Notes under the pieces: generated by a model
What the model was told of the DNA's origin: nothing
Database searches by the model: none
The model's input: the letters and a program-made list of their open reading frames with translations, nothing else
Shown here: piece after piece, positions 43,474 through 53,648 of the stretch
How positions within the stretch are numbered: position 1 is the stretch's first letter
Layout of the letters: every line of letters begins with the position of its first letter
Assembly (NCBI RefSeq): GCF_028686475.1
Contig: NZ_JAQUCA010000006.1
Span: forward strand, 133,648-189,242
Source of the DNA: Giesbergeria sp.
GTDB taxonomy: Bacteria; Pseudomonadota; Gammaproteobacteria; Burkholderiales; Burkholderiaceae_C
Direction of reading: 5' to 3'
Length of the DNA: 55,595 nucleotides
Made by a program: the position numbers and the translations under genes

Positions 43474-46400
43474 TTAAGCGCGGACACCAAACAGGGTGAA
43501 GTATTCTGGGGACTTGGCTGCCATGACCTTAAAACTATGCAGCAGGTGTATCAGCTCATCATGGCCCAAACCATACAGGCGGGCCACGCGCTGGTCAATG
43601 TCAACACGCAGTTTGTCTTGTGCTTTTAGCATGGTAGGTACATCTTTTTTGCTAACACCTAAGGCTTTCATTGCTGGGGCCAAACTGCTTGCAAAATCAT
43701 CCCCATTGGCGGAAAAGGTTAGCAATAAAGCATTGCGCGCCAAGGCTTGGTAATCGGGATTTTGCAAAATCTCCTCATCGCTAGGCTGGGGCATGGGCAG
43801 GCGGTAGAGGTAGGTTTGACTGACATTAATTTGCACCATAAAGCGCGCCAGCCAATCAGCAGGCAGACTGTTAAACCATGCCAGCGCGAACAATAAACGC
43901 AAGGTAGAAACCGGCTGAACCTGCACTTTTCCAGCATCATTAAGAACGTAATGCTTGGGGGTGGTGGCAAAAACTGAATGCCCAGTACCAAAACCCGCTG
44001 GCAGCAATGAGAAAATTAAAGTGCGCTCATTCGTGTCACTGGCAATGGCTCGAAATGCCAAACGCAGATAATTGCGGTCAAAACGCACAGCATCCGCATG
44101 GGCCTCTACTTCAGATTTAGGCACACCCAAATCTTGCGCCATGCGGTGCAGCTCTTTGCTACGCATACGCTCATCAAAAGCCACGGGGTCTAGCCAATAC
44201 TGTGGCAAACCAAAGCGGTGGTTATACTGCCAAATCATCTTGCCCTCGACCAAGGGCAAAGCACCGGGCATAAACTGCTCTTGGAACAAATCTTTATCGT
44301 GCGTCATGTGCAGTTCACGACGGAAATTCATCCAATCTGCCGACAAGGCCGGAAAAGCTGCATAGCATTTGACCAAGGCCAATAAATCTTTGGCATCGCG
44401 TAGTTCCATCAAAGCCCATTGGTCTGGGGACAGGCTTTTTAACATGCCTAGCATGTACGGAACATGGCGCTGCTGGTGGTTAAGTTCTGCCGGGTCGGCC
44501 ACATAAAAAGCCGTGTCGATAATAAAGTTATCACCGGCCAAAGGTGGCTCTTTAATCAACTGCATTAAGGCAAATTTATAGCTACGATGCACATCAGGGA
44601 ACAATCCTTGGCGATTCTCAAAGCTATGGAAAAACCGCATTTGGTAATGCTGCAAAATATGTTGGCGCAGTGCGGTAGAGGCTTCCTCAAACATCAAGGC
44701 GCTGGGCAGCACATAGTTCAGGCTGCCGCCTGGGGCCAGTAAGCCCAAGTTGCGTTCTACAAACAAGCGGAATAAATTGGTATCCACTGCCCCTTTATTT
44801 AGTGGAAAAAGCTCTTTGTCTTTGTAGTACGCATCTAGCACCTCTTGTATTTCTTGGGTTTTTTGATGTTCCGTCGCCACATGCAAGCTGCCCAGCAGGC
44901 GTTGCTGCACCGCTGATTTTTCGATATTCTTCAGACTGCGGTAACGGCTATGGTATTGTGGGAAAAAATCGGTATCGCTGAACTTGGTTTTATCCCAAGG
45001 CGGATTGCCCATCACCACATCAAAACCCCATTGTTCACCACTGAAGGCTTCTGGGAAAGCTATTTCATAATGAAAAAAGTGGTAGCGCTCGGTGTAGGCT
45101 TGTATTTGCTCTAATAAAGGAGAAGGCTTATTTGACTGCCTATCAAACAATTGACTTAACAAATTCGGTGTTTTATCCCACGCTTCCACCGCCGCAAGCT
45201 GGCCCTCGGCTTTTAACATCCGGCGCATCGAAATAAAACCCAAAACCTGCGCCAACAAGGTTAGTTTAGGGGAAATGGTATTCAACCACAGCGACTTGCT
45301 TTGCGCCACTTCAGCGGGCGTAGTATCGCGCATGGCATCCAATGTTTGCATGACTTGGCGCAACTCATCAAAACGTCCACGCAAATCATCGACAAAGAAG
45401 TCGTTTTGTTGCTGGTCACCACTGCTGTACGCAATTAAATCTTGTACCGTGGCCCCCAGCAGGGCATTGCCGTGCTGAATGTGGTGTTCAATAAATGACA
45501 AGGGCGTGCCAAAAATAAAGCTGTCCATCCACAAACTAAGACGCGCTAATTCGACAGCAAATGGGTTCAAATCGACACCATAAATGCAGCGTTTCAGCAG
45601 CAGGCGCTTCAGGATTTGGCCATCGTCTGGAGTGTAAGGCAAGCCCAAGGCTTTGAGCTGCACGGCAATTTTACTGCGCTCTTGTTGCACCAAGGCGGCC
45701 AGTGGGGCATCACTCTCTAGGCGCTGCACGGCCAAGGTGGTCATGTAGCTTAATGCTTCTACCAAAAAATGGCCACTACCGCAAGCATTATCTAATATTT
45801 TAATATCGGCCAAAGATTTACCTTGGGCCAAGGCGTGGTCAATACCCGCTTTGACTAGGCGCTCTGACAATGCGCTGGGCGTATAGTAACTGGCACTGGT
45901 TTTGCGCGAATTGCTGGCGCTTTTCAGGTAAATATCGCCAGACTGAACATTCAACTCACGAAAAATCTTCAAGCCTTTTTCTTTGCGAATTTTGACCATG
46001 TCGTAGGCATCGAAGTAGGCTTCAATCACTTTGCCTGCGGTGGCTTGGCTTTGGTATTCGAGGTAAGTGGCTGGCTCTAAGGCTTTATCAAAACGAAACT
46101 CTAACAAACCCTCATAAATGCGCCCCAAGTGGGTAACACTCATGAATTTGAAATTGCGCCGCACGTCCAACAAAGGTTTACCGCGCTCTGTTTTGAAAAG
46201 CAAACGCTCCAATACCCACAACAAGGTGGCATTATCAAGAATTTTGGGGGTGAGCAGCAGCGGCGCACGCTCAGGGTCAAACAAACCACCATTGAACAGT
46301 GGGATGTCAATATCTGCTGCACCACCGTTTAATAAAGAAAATAAGCCTTTCAGGGCAAAAATACCGTGATAACCATCGACCTCGGTTTCGTGCATGGTTC

Positions 46401-47373
46401 GCAGTTTGATATACAAAGTTTGCAAACTCTGTGCATCGTAGTAGCGATGCTGCGCTAAAATCTCTTGGTTTTTATCTTCAAAATAAACAACAAACAACAA
46501 GCGAAACAGCAAAATCAGGCTATTTTCATACACCTCTTCTAGTGTAACTTGTTGTGGGTCGCTGGCACGGTAGATAGCCTTACCCAGCACTTCAAAGACC
46601 GAATCTTCACCTTCGTAGCCATAAATCACGGCCTTGAGGTTTTCTTCTACCGCCAAAGAAAATTCACGTGATGCTGCAATCAGCCGCTCTAAGGCACTTT
46701 GCGCCCCGCCATCCTCGGGTTTGACATAGGCATCACGGCAGAAAAAGAAAGCAAATAGGGCCAATGCTTGATTCTTTTGTGCTGCATCTGGCAATGCCAG
46801 TATTTGCTCTAAATCAAACTCGATAAAAGTTTTTTGCTCGGTAATATTTTCGGTGTCATAAATACGCCAAAAGCGGCCATTGGTCAGAAAACCAAAACGC
46901 ACATGCAAGGTATTAAGATAGTCTTGCAGTTGGTGGTGCGGATTTTCTTTGCTGGCTTTGCCATTGTCTAGGGGTTTATTCCAGGCTTTGGACTCCGTGA
47001 CTGCTTTGATTAATTTGAGCTGCTTGACTCCTTCTGTTGCCAAAATAATATCGTGGTCCACCTCAAGCAACAAGCACCAATCTGGTTTAGCCTGTTTGCC
47101 TTGTACCACCAAGGACTGCTGGGGCAAAGTAACCCAACCCAATTGCAGCAACAAGGGGCCGATAAAGCTATTTTCGAGTTGCGACTCGTTATAAGCCGCC
47201 AATTTTTCTGGTTCAAAGTGCTGCTCTAGCCATTTTGCTATTTTTACTGCCAAGGGTGAATAGTTATGGCCTATCACTTCATGGGGCAAAAATCCAGAAC
47301 TCAGCAGATTATTTCTGAACCACGGGGTGGTTGAATTTTTGAGCGTGTGGACAGTAAAGGAAGCATTAGACAT
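43474..47373 (-). CDS. Type IIG restriction-modification enzyme (nuclease-methyltransferase-specificity fusion)
   Basis: A single 1299-residue polypeptide. N-terminal PD-(D/E)xK-like nuclease site: Pro97-Asp98 and Glu127-Ser-Lys129 (ESKAWNKPLD). A helical linker follows. The N6-adenine methyltransferase core has SAM motif DNACGSGHF (about 528) and catalytic GNPPW (about 789), preceded by SASYYTPSALSERLV. The C-terminal third should be the target recognition domain. One protein would cut and protect the same site; there is no separate methylase or specificity gene. G+C is visibly lower than in glyQ/glyS (about 35% by hand count in 46441-46500). It starts 24 bases after glyQ without an evident ribosome site. 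Related to Eco57I-type and PglX methylases, but no BREX genes are near. Confidence 0.88.
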   Translation of the reverse strand: MSNASFTVHTLKNSTTPWFRNNLLSSGFLPHEVIGHNYSPLAVKIAKWLEQHFEPEKLAAYNESQLENSFIGPLLLQLGWVTLPQQSLVVQGKQAKPDWCLLLEVDHDIILATEGVKQLKLIKAVTESKAWNKPLDNGKASKENPHHQLQDYLNTLHVRFGFLTNGRFWRIYDTENITEQKTFIEFDLEQILALPDAAQKNQALALFAFFFCRDAYVKPEDGGAQSALERLIAASREFSLAVEENLKAVIYGYEGEDSVFEVLGKAIYRASDPQQVTLEEVYENSLILLFRLLFVVYFEDKNQEILAQHRYYDAQSLQTLYIKLRTMHETEVDGYHGIFALKGLFSLLNGGAADIDIPLFNGGLFDPERAPLLLTPKILDNATLLWVLERLLFKTERGKPLLDVRRNFKFMSVTHLGRIYEGLLEFRFDKALEPATYLEYQSQATAGKVIEAYFDAYDMVKIRKEKGLKIFRELNVQSGDIYLKSASNSRKTSASYYTPSALSERLVKAGIDHALAQGKSLADIKILDNACGSGHFLVEALSYMTTLAVQRLESDAPLAALVQQERSKIAVQLKALGLPYTPDDGQILKRLLLKRCIYGVDLNPFAVELARLSLWMDSFIFGTPLSFIEHHIQHGNALLGATVQDLIAYSSGDQQQNDFFVDDLRGRFDELRQVMQTLDAMRDTTPAEVAQSKSLWLNTISPKLTLLAQVLGFISMRRMLKAEGQLAAVEAWDKTPNLLSQLFDRQSNKPSPLLEQIQAYTERYHFFHYEIAFPEAFSGEQWGFDVVMGNPPWDKTKFSDTDFFPQYHSRYRSLKNIEKSAVQQRLLGSLHVATEHQKTQEIQEVLDAYYKDKELFPLNKGAVDTNLFRLFVERNLGLLAPGGSLNYVLPSALMFEEASTALRQHILQHYQMRFFHSFENRQGLFPDVHRSYKFALMQLIKEPPLAGDNFIIDTAFYVADPAELNHQQRHVPYMLGMLKSLSPDQWALMELRDAKDLLALVKCYAAFPALSADWMNFRRELHMTHDKDLFQEQFMPGALPLVEGKMIWQYNHRFGLPQYWLDPVAFDERMRSKELHRMAQDLGVPKSEVEAHADAVRFDRNYLRLAFRAIASDTNERTLIFSLLPAGFGTGHSVFATTPKHYVLNDAGKVQVQPVSTLRLLFALAWFNSLPADWLARFMVQINVSQTYLYRLPMPQPSDEEILQNPDYQALARNALLLTFSANGDDFASSLAPAMKALGVSKKDVPTMLKAQDKLRVDIDQRVARLYGLGHDELIHLLHSFKVMAAKSPEYFTLFGVRA

Positions 47374-47396
47374 AGAGCAGCTATCGGGTCAGTGGT

Positions 47397-48302
47397 TTAA
47401 GCCGCTTTTTTCTGCATTTGCGCCACCCATTCACGCGGGGCCATCGGAAAGCCCAAGCGCTCGCGGCTTTCGTAGTAGCTTTGGGCCACAGCACGCGCTA
47501 AGTTGCGAATACGGCCAATGTAGGCGGCGCGTTCGGTCACGCTGATAGCACCACGTGCATCCAACAGGTTAAAGCTGTGCGCCGCTTTCAGCACCTGCTC
47601 ATAGGCGGGCAGGGCCAGTTGTTGCTCCATCAGGTATTGGGCCTGCTTTTCATGGGCATTGAAGGCGGTAAACAGAAAATCGGCATCCGAATGTTCAAAG
47701 TTGTAGGTGGACTGCTCGACTTCGTTTTGGTGATAGACATCGCCATATTTGAGTGTGTCTGTCCATTGCAGGTTATAGACGTTGTCCACCCCTTGCAGGT
47801 ACATGGCCAAGCGCTCTAGGCCATAGGTAATCTCGCCGGTGGCGGGTTTGCAATCAATGCCGCCCACTTGCTGGAAGTAGGTGAACTGGGTCACTTCCAT
47901 ACCGTTGAGCCACACTTCCCAGCCCAAGCCCCAAGCGCCCAAGGTGGGGTTTTCCCAATCGTCTTCCACAAAGCGGATGTCGTTTTTCTTCAGGTCAAAG
48001 CCCAAGGCTTCTAAGCTGCCCAAATACAGCTCTAGGATGTTGCTGGGTGCTGGTTTCAGCACCACTTGGTATTGGTAGTAGTGTTGCAGCCGATTCGGGT
48101 TGTCACCATAACGGCCATCTTTGGGGCGGCGGCTGGGTTGCACATAGGCGGCTTTCCAAGGCTCGGGGCCAATGGCACGCAAAAAGGTGGCGGTGTGCGA
48201 GGTGCCCGCACCCACTTCCATATCGTAGGGTTGCAGGAGCGCGCAGCCTTGGGCATCCCAGTAGGACTGCAACTTCAAGATAATTTGCTGGAAGGTCAAC
48301 AT
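47397..48302 (-). CDS. glyQ: Glycyl-tRNA synthetase alpha subunit
   Basis: Catalytic alpha chain that forms glycyl-adenylate. The ATG at 48302 gives [15 protein letters not shown], the family start, and 301 residues. Motifs: [83 protein letters not shown] and [14 protein letters not shown]. An upstream in-frame extension reaches 48407 but contains no conserved sequence. The neighbouring glyS is displaced by the restriction gene. Confidence 0.97.
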   Translation of the reverse strand: MLTFQQIILKLQSYWDAQGCALLQPYDMEVGAGTSHTATFLRAIGPEPWKAAYVQPSRRPKDGRYGDNPNRLQHYYQYQVVLKPAPSNILELYLGSLEALGFDLKKNDIRFVEDDWENPTLGAWGLGWEVWLNGMEVTQFTYFQQVGGIDCKPATGEITYGLERLAMYLQGVDNVYNLQWTDTLKYGDVYHQNEVEQSTYNFEHSDADFLFTAFNAHEKQAQYLMEQQLALPAYEQVLKAAHSFNLLDARGAISVTERAAYIGRIRNLARAVAQSYYESRERLGFPMAPREWVAQMQKKAA

Positions 48303-48312
48303 GCGTGGTGCG

Positions 48313-48330
48313 GCGCGGTGCAAACCGCGC
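48313..48330 (-). promoter_or_regulatory. GC-rich hairpin in the glyQ leader
   Basis: GCGCGGT and ACCGCGC pair perfectly around a four-base loop, ending 10 bases before the glyQ ATG, where the ribosome site should be; no Shine-Dalgarno sequence is visible. It may limit or regulate glyQ translation. Not a T-box: there is no specifier or T-box consensus. Confidence 0.35.
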
Positions 48331-48402
48331 AGAGTAAAAAGAGGGAGGTGCCGGGTGCCGCCGGAGCAGCCTAGACGGGTGATTTTACGGGCCACCCAAA
48401 CA

Positions 48403-48443
48403 AGCACGGCCCGCCTGCTCTGGGGGCAGACGGGCCGTGTGCT
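48403..48443 (-). terminator. Long stem after fabB, probable terminator
   Basis: agcacggcccgcctgc (48403-48418) and gcagacgggccgtgtgct (48426-48443) form a 16-18 base-pair stem with one or two bulges, 26 bases after the fabB stop. The downstream T run is weak (TTGTTT), so termination may be partial. Confidence 0.6.
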
Positions 48444-48468
48444 GGTTCAGGCTGGGGCCGTGGCGGCT

Positions 48469-49692
48469 TTATGCGCCGTCCCAGCGGCGCAGCACCAAAC
48501 TGGCGTTGGTGCCACCAAAGCCAAAGCTGTTGGACAAGGCCGTGCGAATCGGTGCGTCGCGCGTGACGGTCACCAGTGGCATCCCCTCGGCGGCAGGCTC
48601 TAAGGTTTCGACGTTGGCAGAACCGGCAATAAAGCCGTCTTGCAGCATCAACAGGCAGTAAATGGCCTCTTGCACGCCCGTAGCACCCAGCGAGTGCCCA
48701 GTGAGCGACTTGGTGGAGGAAAACGGCGGAATAGCATCGCCAAACACAGCGCGGATGGCACGCAGTTCGGGCACATCGCCCACGGGGGTAGAAGTGCCGT
48801 GGGTGTTGATGTAGTCAATGGGAGTATCTAAACCTTCAATCGCTTGGCGCATACAGGCGATGGCTCCATCGCCCGAGGGAGCGACCATGTCTTCACCATC
48901 CGAGGTAGCGCCAAAACCAACCACTTCGCCCAAAATGGTAGCGCCACGGGCCAAAGCATGGTCTAGGCTTTCTAGCACCACCGCGCCGCCGCCACCGGCA
49001 ATCACAAAGCCATCCCGATTGGCATCGTAGGCACGCGAGGCTTTTTCGGGGGTTTCGTTGTATTTGCTCGACATCGCGCCCATGCCATCAAACAGCAAGG
49101 CCATGCCCCAGCTCAGTTCTTCGCCACCACCGGCAAACATCACATCTTGCATCCCCCAGGCAATTTGCTGCGCCGCCGCGCCAATGCAGTGCGCCGAGGT
49201 GCTGCACGCCGAGGTGATGGAGTAGTTGATGCCCTTGATGGCAAAATTGGTGGACAAGCACGCCGAGACGGTCGAGCTCATGCAGCGCGTTACTTGGTAC
49301 GGCCCCACGCGGCGGATACCCTTGCTACGCAACACATCAGCAGCTTCGATTTGGTTGGCAGGCGAGCCGCCGCCCGAACCCATAATCAGGCCAGTGCGCG
49401 GGTGCGAGACTTGCGCGGGTGTCAGGCCCGCTTGGGCAATCGCCTCTTGCAATGAGATGTGCGCGTAAGCGGCAGCATCGCCCATAAAGCGCAGTTGCTT
49501 GCGGTCAATGCGCTCTTCTAAGTTAATTTGCGGAATACCAGCCACTTGGCTACGCAAACCCAACTCGGTAAACGCGGGCATGGCGCGAATGCCCGAGCGG
49601 CTCTCGCGCAGGGATTGCACCAGCGTGGCGCGGTCGTTGCCAATGCACGAGACAATGCCTGTGCCCGTAATCACTACCCGTTTTTTGCTCAT
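48469..49692 (-). CDS. fabB: 3-oxoacyl-ACP synthase I
   Basis: Elongating condensing enzyme, needed for unsaturated fatty acid synthesis together with FabA. The Cys-His-His triad is visible: nucleophile in SACSTSAHC (about 163), [11 protein letters not shown] (about 298) and [11 protein letters not shown] (about 333). The N-terminus [17 protein letters not shown] is typical. 407 residues. Its ATG overlaps the fabA stop by four bases, the classical fabAB pair. Confidence 0.96.
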   Translation of the reverse strand: MSKKRVVITGTGIVSCIGNDRATLVQSLRESRSGIRAMPAFTELGLRSQVAGIPQINLEERIDRKQLRFMGDAAAYAHISLQEAIAQAGLTPAQVSHPRTGLIMGSGGGSPANQIEAADVLRSKGIRRVGPYQVTRCMSSTVSACLSTNFAIKGINYSITSACSTSAHCIGAAAQQIAWGMQDVMFAGGGEELSWGMALLFDGMGAMSSKYNETPEKASRAYDANRDGFVIAGGGGAVVLESLDHALARGATILGEVVGFGATSDGEDMVAPSGDGAIACMRQAIEGLDTPIDYINTHGTSTPVGDVPELRAIRAVFGDAIPPFSSTKSLTGHSLGATGVQEAIYCLLMLQDGFIAGSANVETLEPAAEGMPLVTVTRDAPIRTALSNSFGFGGTNASLVLRRWDGA

Positions 49693-50219
49693 GCTGCGCC
49701 TCCTTGTGCTGCGCCGTCTTCCTCGCGTTTAAACAAGCCCACGCGCAAGTCGTTGGCGACGTAAATTTCTTTGCCATCGGCCAGCAAACGGGCATCGCCA
49801 ATGGCCATACACAGTTTGCGCTTAATGACGCGCTTGATGTCGATTTCGTAGGTGACCAGCTTCACGTCGGGGCCGACTTCGCCGGTAAATTTGACTTCGC
49901 CTGCGCCCAAGGCGCGGCCTCGGCCTGGCAGTTGCAGCCAAGTGAGATAGAAACCAATCAACTGCCACATGGCATCTAGCCCCAAGCAACCGGGCATGAC
50001 CGGGTCACTTTGGAAGTGGCAGGCAAAAAACCACAGCTCGGGCTTGACATCCAATTCGGCCACGATGCGGCCCAAGCCGTGGGCACCACCATCTCCGTCA
50101 ATATGGGTGATGCGGTCAAACATCAACATGGGCGGCAGCGGTAGGCGGCCACTGTCGGGGCCGAACAGCCGTCCTTCGCCCGAGGCAATCAGTTGTTCAT
50201 AGGAAAAGGAATCTGCCAT
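49689..50219 (-). CDS. fabA: 3-hydroxydecanoyl-ACP dehydratase/isomerase
   Basis: Introduces the cis double bond at the C10 stage. The ATG at 50219 starts [20 protein letters not shown]; 176 residues. The hot-dog fold with catalytic His in [24 protein letters not shown] and the Asp in that helix is complete. A GGAG eleven bases upstream serves as ribosome site. An upstream extension to 50282 lacks conserved residues. The C-terminal tail ([11 protein letters not shown]) is low-complexity. Confidence 0.95.
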   Translation of the reverse strand: MADSFSYEQLIASGEGRLFGPDSGRLPLPPMLMFDRITHIDGDGGAHGLGRIVAELDVKPELWFFACHFQSDPVMPGCLGLDAMWQLIGFYLTWLQLPGRGRALGAGEVKFTGEVGPDVKLVTYEIDIKRVIKRKLCMAIGDARLLADGKEIYVANDLRVGLFKREEDGAAQGGAA

Positions 50220-50240
50220 GTTCAATCGTGCTCCACAACA

Positions 50241-50282
50241 GCGGCATTGCCGCTTTGGTTTTTCTGCTGGGTAAAAAGTCAA
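50241..50282 (-). promoter_or_regulatory. fabA upstream region: -35-like box and small palindrome
   Basis: TTGACT (50282-50277 on the minus strand) is a good -35 box, but the -10 at 17 bases is poor (ACCAAA). GCGGCA-T-TGCCGC at 50241-50253, a perfect 6-base-arm palindrome, lies 22 bases before the fabA start and could be an operator for a fatty-acid regulator; not identified. Confidence 0.3.
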
Positions 50283-50289
50283 CCCGCCA

Positions 50290-51897
50290 TTATCCTGCTA
50301 CTGCGCTGCTTGCAACAGCACCTCGCTTGCGCCAAGCCAAGCAAAGCAGCCCAGCGGCCAGCCACCACAGCGGCCACAAGCCCCAACGCGCCACCCAAAA
50401 CGCATAAGGCGTGGGGGGGCCAGCGTGCCCTTGCACCTGTGCCAAAAGTATGGCGCGCGTCAGGCGTGGCAGCTGGTAGGTGACGATGCCCCGGTGGTCA
50501 ATCACAGCGGTAGCGCCGGTGTTGGTGGCGCGCACCATCGGGCGCTCAAACTCCAAGGCGCGCATTCGGCTGATGTGCAAATGCTGGTCAATCGCCAAGC
50601 TGTCGCCAAACCAGCCAATGTTGCTGAAATTAACAAACATCGTAGGCGCTTGTGCTGGGTCTAAAAAGCGGGCGGCCAGTTCTTCGCCAAACAAATCTTC
50701 GTAGCAGATGTTGGGCGCAATGCGCTGACCGCGCCAGTGCATGGGCGCTTGGGCCAGTGCGCCCCGGTTGAAGTCGCCCAGCGGAATGTTCATCATGGCG
50801 GTAAACCATTTGAACAACGGCGGTATAAATTCACCAAACGGCACCAAATGGTGTTTGTCGTATTGGTAACTTTGCGTCTGCCCGGCCTGCCAACCAATGA
50901 CGGAGTTGGTATAGCCTTGGTTGGCATCGCCCAACGGAATGCCCAAAAGCGCCGCCTGTGGGCCGCTGGTGTAGCGCTGCTGTAAATCTTCTAAATAACC
51001 GGGCAGGAGTTGTTGCGGCAACAGCGGAATGGCGGTTTCTGGGGCAATTACCAAATCAGCTGGGGCTTCGGCCAAGGCTTGGGCATACCAGCCTAGCGCC
51101 AGTGGCACGCCACTGCCGGGCTGAAATTTCTCATCTTGCGGGATATTGCCTTGCAGCAAAGCCAAACGGATGGTGGCAGTGGGTGGCGTTAAGGGCTGAT
51201 TCGCACAACCGTGCAGGGCGCAATCGCGCTGCCATGCCAGCCCCGCCCAGCCAGCCAGCAACGCTCCACCCAAAAGCCACACGCGCCATTGGCGCACATC
51301 GGTGCGCCGCGCCTGCACCAGCAACATGGCCAGCACTGCGGCCACCCAGCTGATGCCATACACCCCCACAGTGCGTGCCAACACGGCCAGCGGACCATCG
51401 ACATGGGCATAACCGCTGCCCCCCCACGGAAAGCCCGTCCACCAAGTGCCACGGGCCAACTCGGCCAGCAGCCAAGCGGCCCCAAACACCAGCGCCGCCA
51501 GCCCGCGATGGCGCGGGGCCAGCCAAGCAAACAGCGCCAGCGCAGCGGCGTAATAGCTGGCCAAAAAACCGGCCAACGCCAGCACCGCCAGCACCGCCAG
51601 CGGTGCAGCCAGCCCACCATAGGTGTGCATGGAAATAAACAACCACCAGAAAGTACCGACCAGCCACGCTATGGCAAACAGGCCACCTAATAGCGCTGCC
51701 CGTCGCCAAGGCAGCGGTGGGCGCAGCAGCCAGGCCAGCACGGCCATAGAGGCCAGTTGCAGCCACCATAACGGCTGGCCAGTGCCCGGCCAAGCCAAAG
51801 AGGCTGCCTGCGCCAGCCCGGCACACAAGGCCAGCACGCTAAAGCGCCAGAGATGCGGCGGCAGCGCGGCTGCCCACGCAGTCGCAGGGCGAATCAC
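50290..51897 (-). CDS. lnt: Apolipoprotein N-acyltransferase
   Basis: Last step of lipoprotein maturation in the inner membrane. GTG start at 51897, overlapping the corC stop by four bases; 535 residues. Six to eight membrane helices occupy the first half. The nitrilase-like periplasmic domain has the triad region: Glu in [11 protein letters not shown], Lys in [12 protein letters not shown] and Cys in [10 protein letters not shown]. The closing helix is near the C-terminus. corC-lnt order is typical. Confidence 0.95.
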   Translation of the reverse strand: MIRPATAWAAALPPHLWRFSVLALCAGLAQAASLAWPGTGQPLWWLQLASMAVLAWLLRPPLPWRRAALLGGLFAIAWLVGTFWWLFISMHTYGGLAAPLAVLAVLALAGFLASYYAAALALFAWLAPRHRGLAALVFGAAWLLAELARGTWWTGFPWGGSGYAHVDGPLAVLARTVGVYGISWVAAVLAMLLVQARRTDVRQWRVWLLGGALLAGWAGLAWQRDCALHGCANQPLTPPTATIRLALLQGNIPQDEKFQPGSGVPLALGWYAQALAEAPADLVIAPETAIPLLPQQLLPGYLEDLQQRYTSGPQAALLGIPLGDANQGYTNSVIGWQAGQTQSYQYDKHHLVPFGEFIPPLFKWFTAMMNIPLGDFNRGALAQAPMHWRGQRIAPNICYEDLFGEELAARFLDPAQAPTMFVNFSNIGWFGDSLAIDQHLHISRMRALEFERPMVRATNTGATAVIDHRGIVTYQLPRLTRAILLAQVQGHAGPPTPYAFWVARWGLWPLWWLAAGLLCLAWRKRGAVASSAVAG

Positions 51898-52775
51898 GAC
51901 GCGGTAGCCACTGCTGGTGTGGGGGCTGGGGTCACTTTGAGCCAGCGCACAGCCCCACCGCGGGTGTGCAGCACCGCAAATTGCAAACCGCACAGCGCCA
52001 ACTGCTCGCCCCGCCGGGGAGCATGGCCCATTTCGTGGGCCACCAAACCGCCGATGGTCTCGAAACTCAGGTCAGCATCGCTACTGCACAGGGGCACGCC
52101 CAACACGTCGGACAGCCGGGTCACGGGGGTATCGCCACTGACACGGTAGCTGCTGTCGGACAAGCTGAGAATGTCGCCTTGGTCTTCGGGCAGGTCAAAC
52201 TCGTCTTCAATCTCGCCGACGATTTGCTCTAGTACGTCTTCAATGGTGATAAGGCCAGCCACGCGACCAAACTCGTCAATCACAATCGCCAAGTGGTTGC
52301 GGTTGCCGCGAAACTCGCGCAGCAGTTCGTTCAAGCCTTTGCTTTCGGGCACGAACATGGCCGGACGCAACACATCGCGCACTTGCAAAGCCGGGTTGTG
52401 CTGCAATTTGAGCAAATCTTTGGCAATCAAGACCCCGATGATGTTTTCACGTTCGCCTTGGTACACCGGAAAGCGCGAATGCCCCGCGCCAATGATGGTG
52501 GGCAGCAAGACATCGAGTGTGGCCTCGACGGGTAGCATGTCCATGCGCGGCGCAGGCACCATCACATCACCGGCACGCACATCGGTCAGGCCAATCACGC
52601 GCTCTAGCATCAGGCGCACTTCGGCATCAATCAGGGCATTGCTTTCGGCCTCGGTCAGCACCTCTAACAGTTCGGCGCGCGAATCCGGGCCGGGGTGAAT
52701 AAACTCGACCAGCTTTTGCAGGAAGGTGCGTTTGTCTTCCCTATCGGGCCAACGCTCAGAGTGTGGTTCGGACAC
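51894..52775 (-). CDS. corC: CorC/HlyC-type CBS-domain protein
   Basis: A soluble 293-residue protein with two CBS domains (about 70-125 and 135-195: AGDVMVPAPRMDML ... VLRPAMFVPESKGLNELLREF ... FGRVAGLITIEDVLEQIVGEIEDEFD) and a CorC_HlyC C-terminal domain. It lacks the DUF21 membrane part. Associated with Mg/Co efflux. Overlaps lnt by four bases, in the common corC-lnt order. Confidence 0.93.
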   Translation of the reverse strand: MSEPHSERWPDREDKRTFLQKLVEFIHPGPDSRAELLEVLTEAESNALIDAEVRLMLERVIGLTDVRAGDVMVPAPRMDMLPVEATLDVLLPTIIGAGHSRFPVYQGERENIIGVLIAKDLLKLQHNPALQVRDVLRPAMFVPESKGLNELLREFRGNRNHLAIVIDEFGRVAGLITIEDVLEQIVGEIEDEFDLPEDQGDILSLSDSSYRVSGDTPVTRLSDVLGVPLCSSDADLSFETIGGLVAHEMGHAPRRGEQLALCGLQFAVLHTRGGAVRWLKVTPAPTPAVATAS

Positions 52776-52878
52776 AGCCTTGGTTGCAGAACCTGCAGTA
52801 ATAGTAAAAAGAGTGGCTAGGATACTGGATGGCTACGGTCTTGGGTATTTTTTACACCCTGTTGCTTGCGGGTGTGGC

Positions 52879-53631
52879 TTATTCAGCCGACTGTTTGCGC
52901 GCCGTATGCGCCCCTTGGCGCACCGCTTGCACCCCGGCCAAAAAGCGCCAAAACTGCTGCGCTTGCTGTTTGAAGCGGTAATCCAGCTCGGCCCATTGCT
53001 GCTCTAGCAGCTCGGTCATGCGCGAATCTAAATTGGCCGGTGGCAGGGTGAGATAGGCTTCAGACTCGCCACCGTCTTGGCTAATCGCCGCTCCAGCGTT
53101 GCGGGCAATTTTGAGCATGGCCTTGTTTTCTGACAAGGCATGGATAAACACCAAATGCACTCCAGCGTTGCGGGCATGGATAGTGGCGCGCTCAAACAGG
53201 CGCGCCCCCAGCCCTTGACCACGCGCTTTGTGCAGCACCGAGACACCAAACTCGGCGCATTGTTCATGCTCGGGGTGTTGGGACAGGGCCAAATGGGCCA
53301 TCGCTATCAGTTCTAAACGGCGGTTATAGACACCAAAAATTTCATCGCGGTAAAAATCCAGCTGCTGCACGTAGCGGCGGATTTGGGTGTCGTTGGCAGC
53401 ATAGCCAAAGCGCAGGTAACGGTCTGGCGGCTCTAGCGCCAACAGGTGTGCTGCAATGCGTTCGCGGTAGCTAGGCCCTAAGGAGCGTATCGGCACCATC
53501 AGATTAGGATGGCCGATAGGCGCAACAGGGTGCAAGGGGGTAGCATCGCCGGTCTCCCGGTCGCTTACTGGACGCAGCAGGTCAATGCCGGCGCTCCAGG
53601 ATGCTTGAAGCCAGTCTTTGGTCGGGATCAT
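52879..53631 (-). CDS. GNAT-family N-acetyltransferase
   Basis: A 250-residue acetyltransferase. The acetyl-CoA loop is QGLGARLFERA (about 150), preceded by CAEFGVSVLHKARG and followed by the AGVHLVFIHALSENKAMLKIARNAGA helix-turn. The N-terminal 40 residues are extra relative to a minimal GNAT fold and the last third (after about 205) is helical and Gln-rich. Substrate unknown. A large palindrome lies just upstream of the start. Confidence 0.85.
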   Translation of the reverse strand: MIPTKDWLQASWSAGIDLLRPVSDRETGDATPLHPVAPIGHPNLMVPIRSLGPSYRERIAAHLLALEPPDRYLRFGYAANDTQIRRYVQQLDFYRDEIFGVYNRRLELIAMAHLALSQHPEHEQCAEFGVSVLHKARGQGLGARLFERATIHARNAGVHLVFIHALSENKAMLKIARNAGAAISQDGGESEAYLTLPPANLDSRMTELLEQQWAELDYRFKQQAQQFWRFLAGVQAVRQGAHTARKQSAE

Positions 53632-53648
53632 GCTGCCACTGTAGGCAC

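Noticed and set aside
43474-47373. BREX or other multi-gene defence system based on PglX resemblance
   Set aside because: Only one gene is present, with glyQ and glyS on either side; the N-terminal nuclease motif fits a self-contained type IIG enzyme.
48303-48402. T-box riboswitch before glyQ
   Set aside because: No T-box consensus, specifier loop or antiterminator is seen; the leader is too short.
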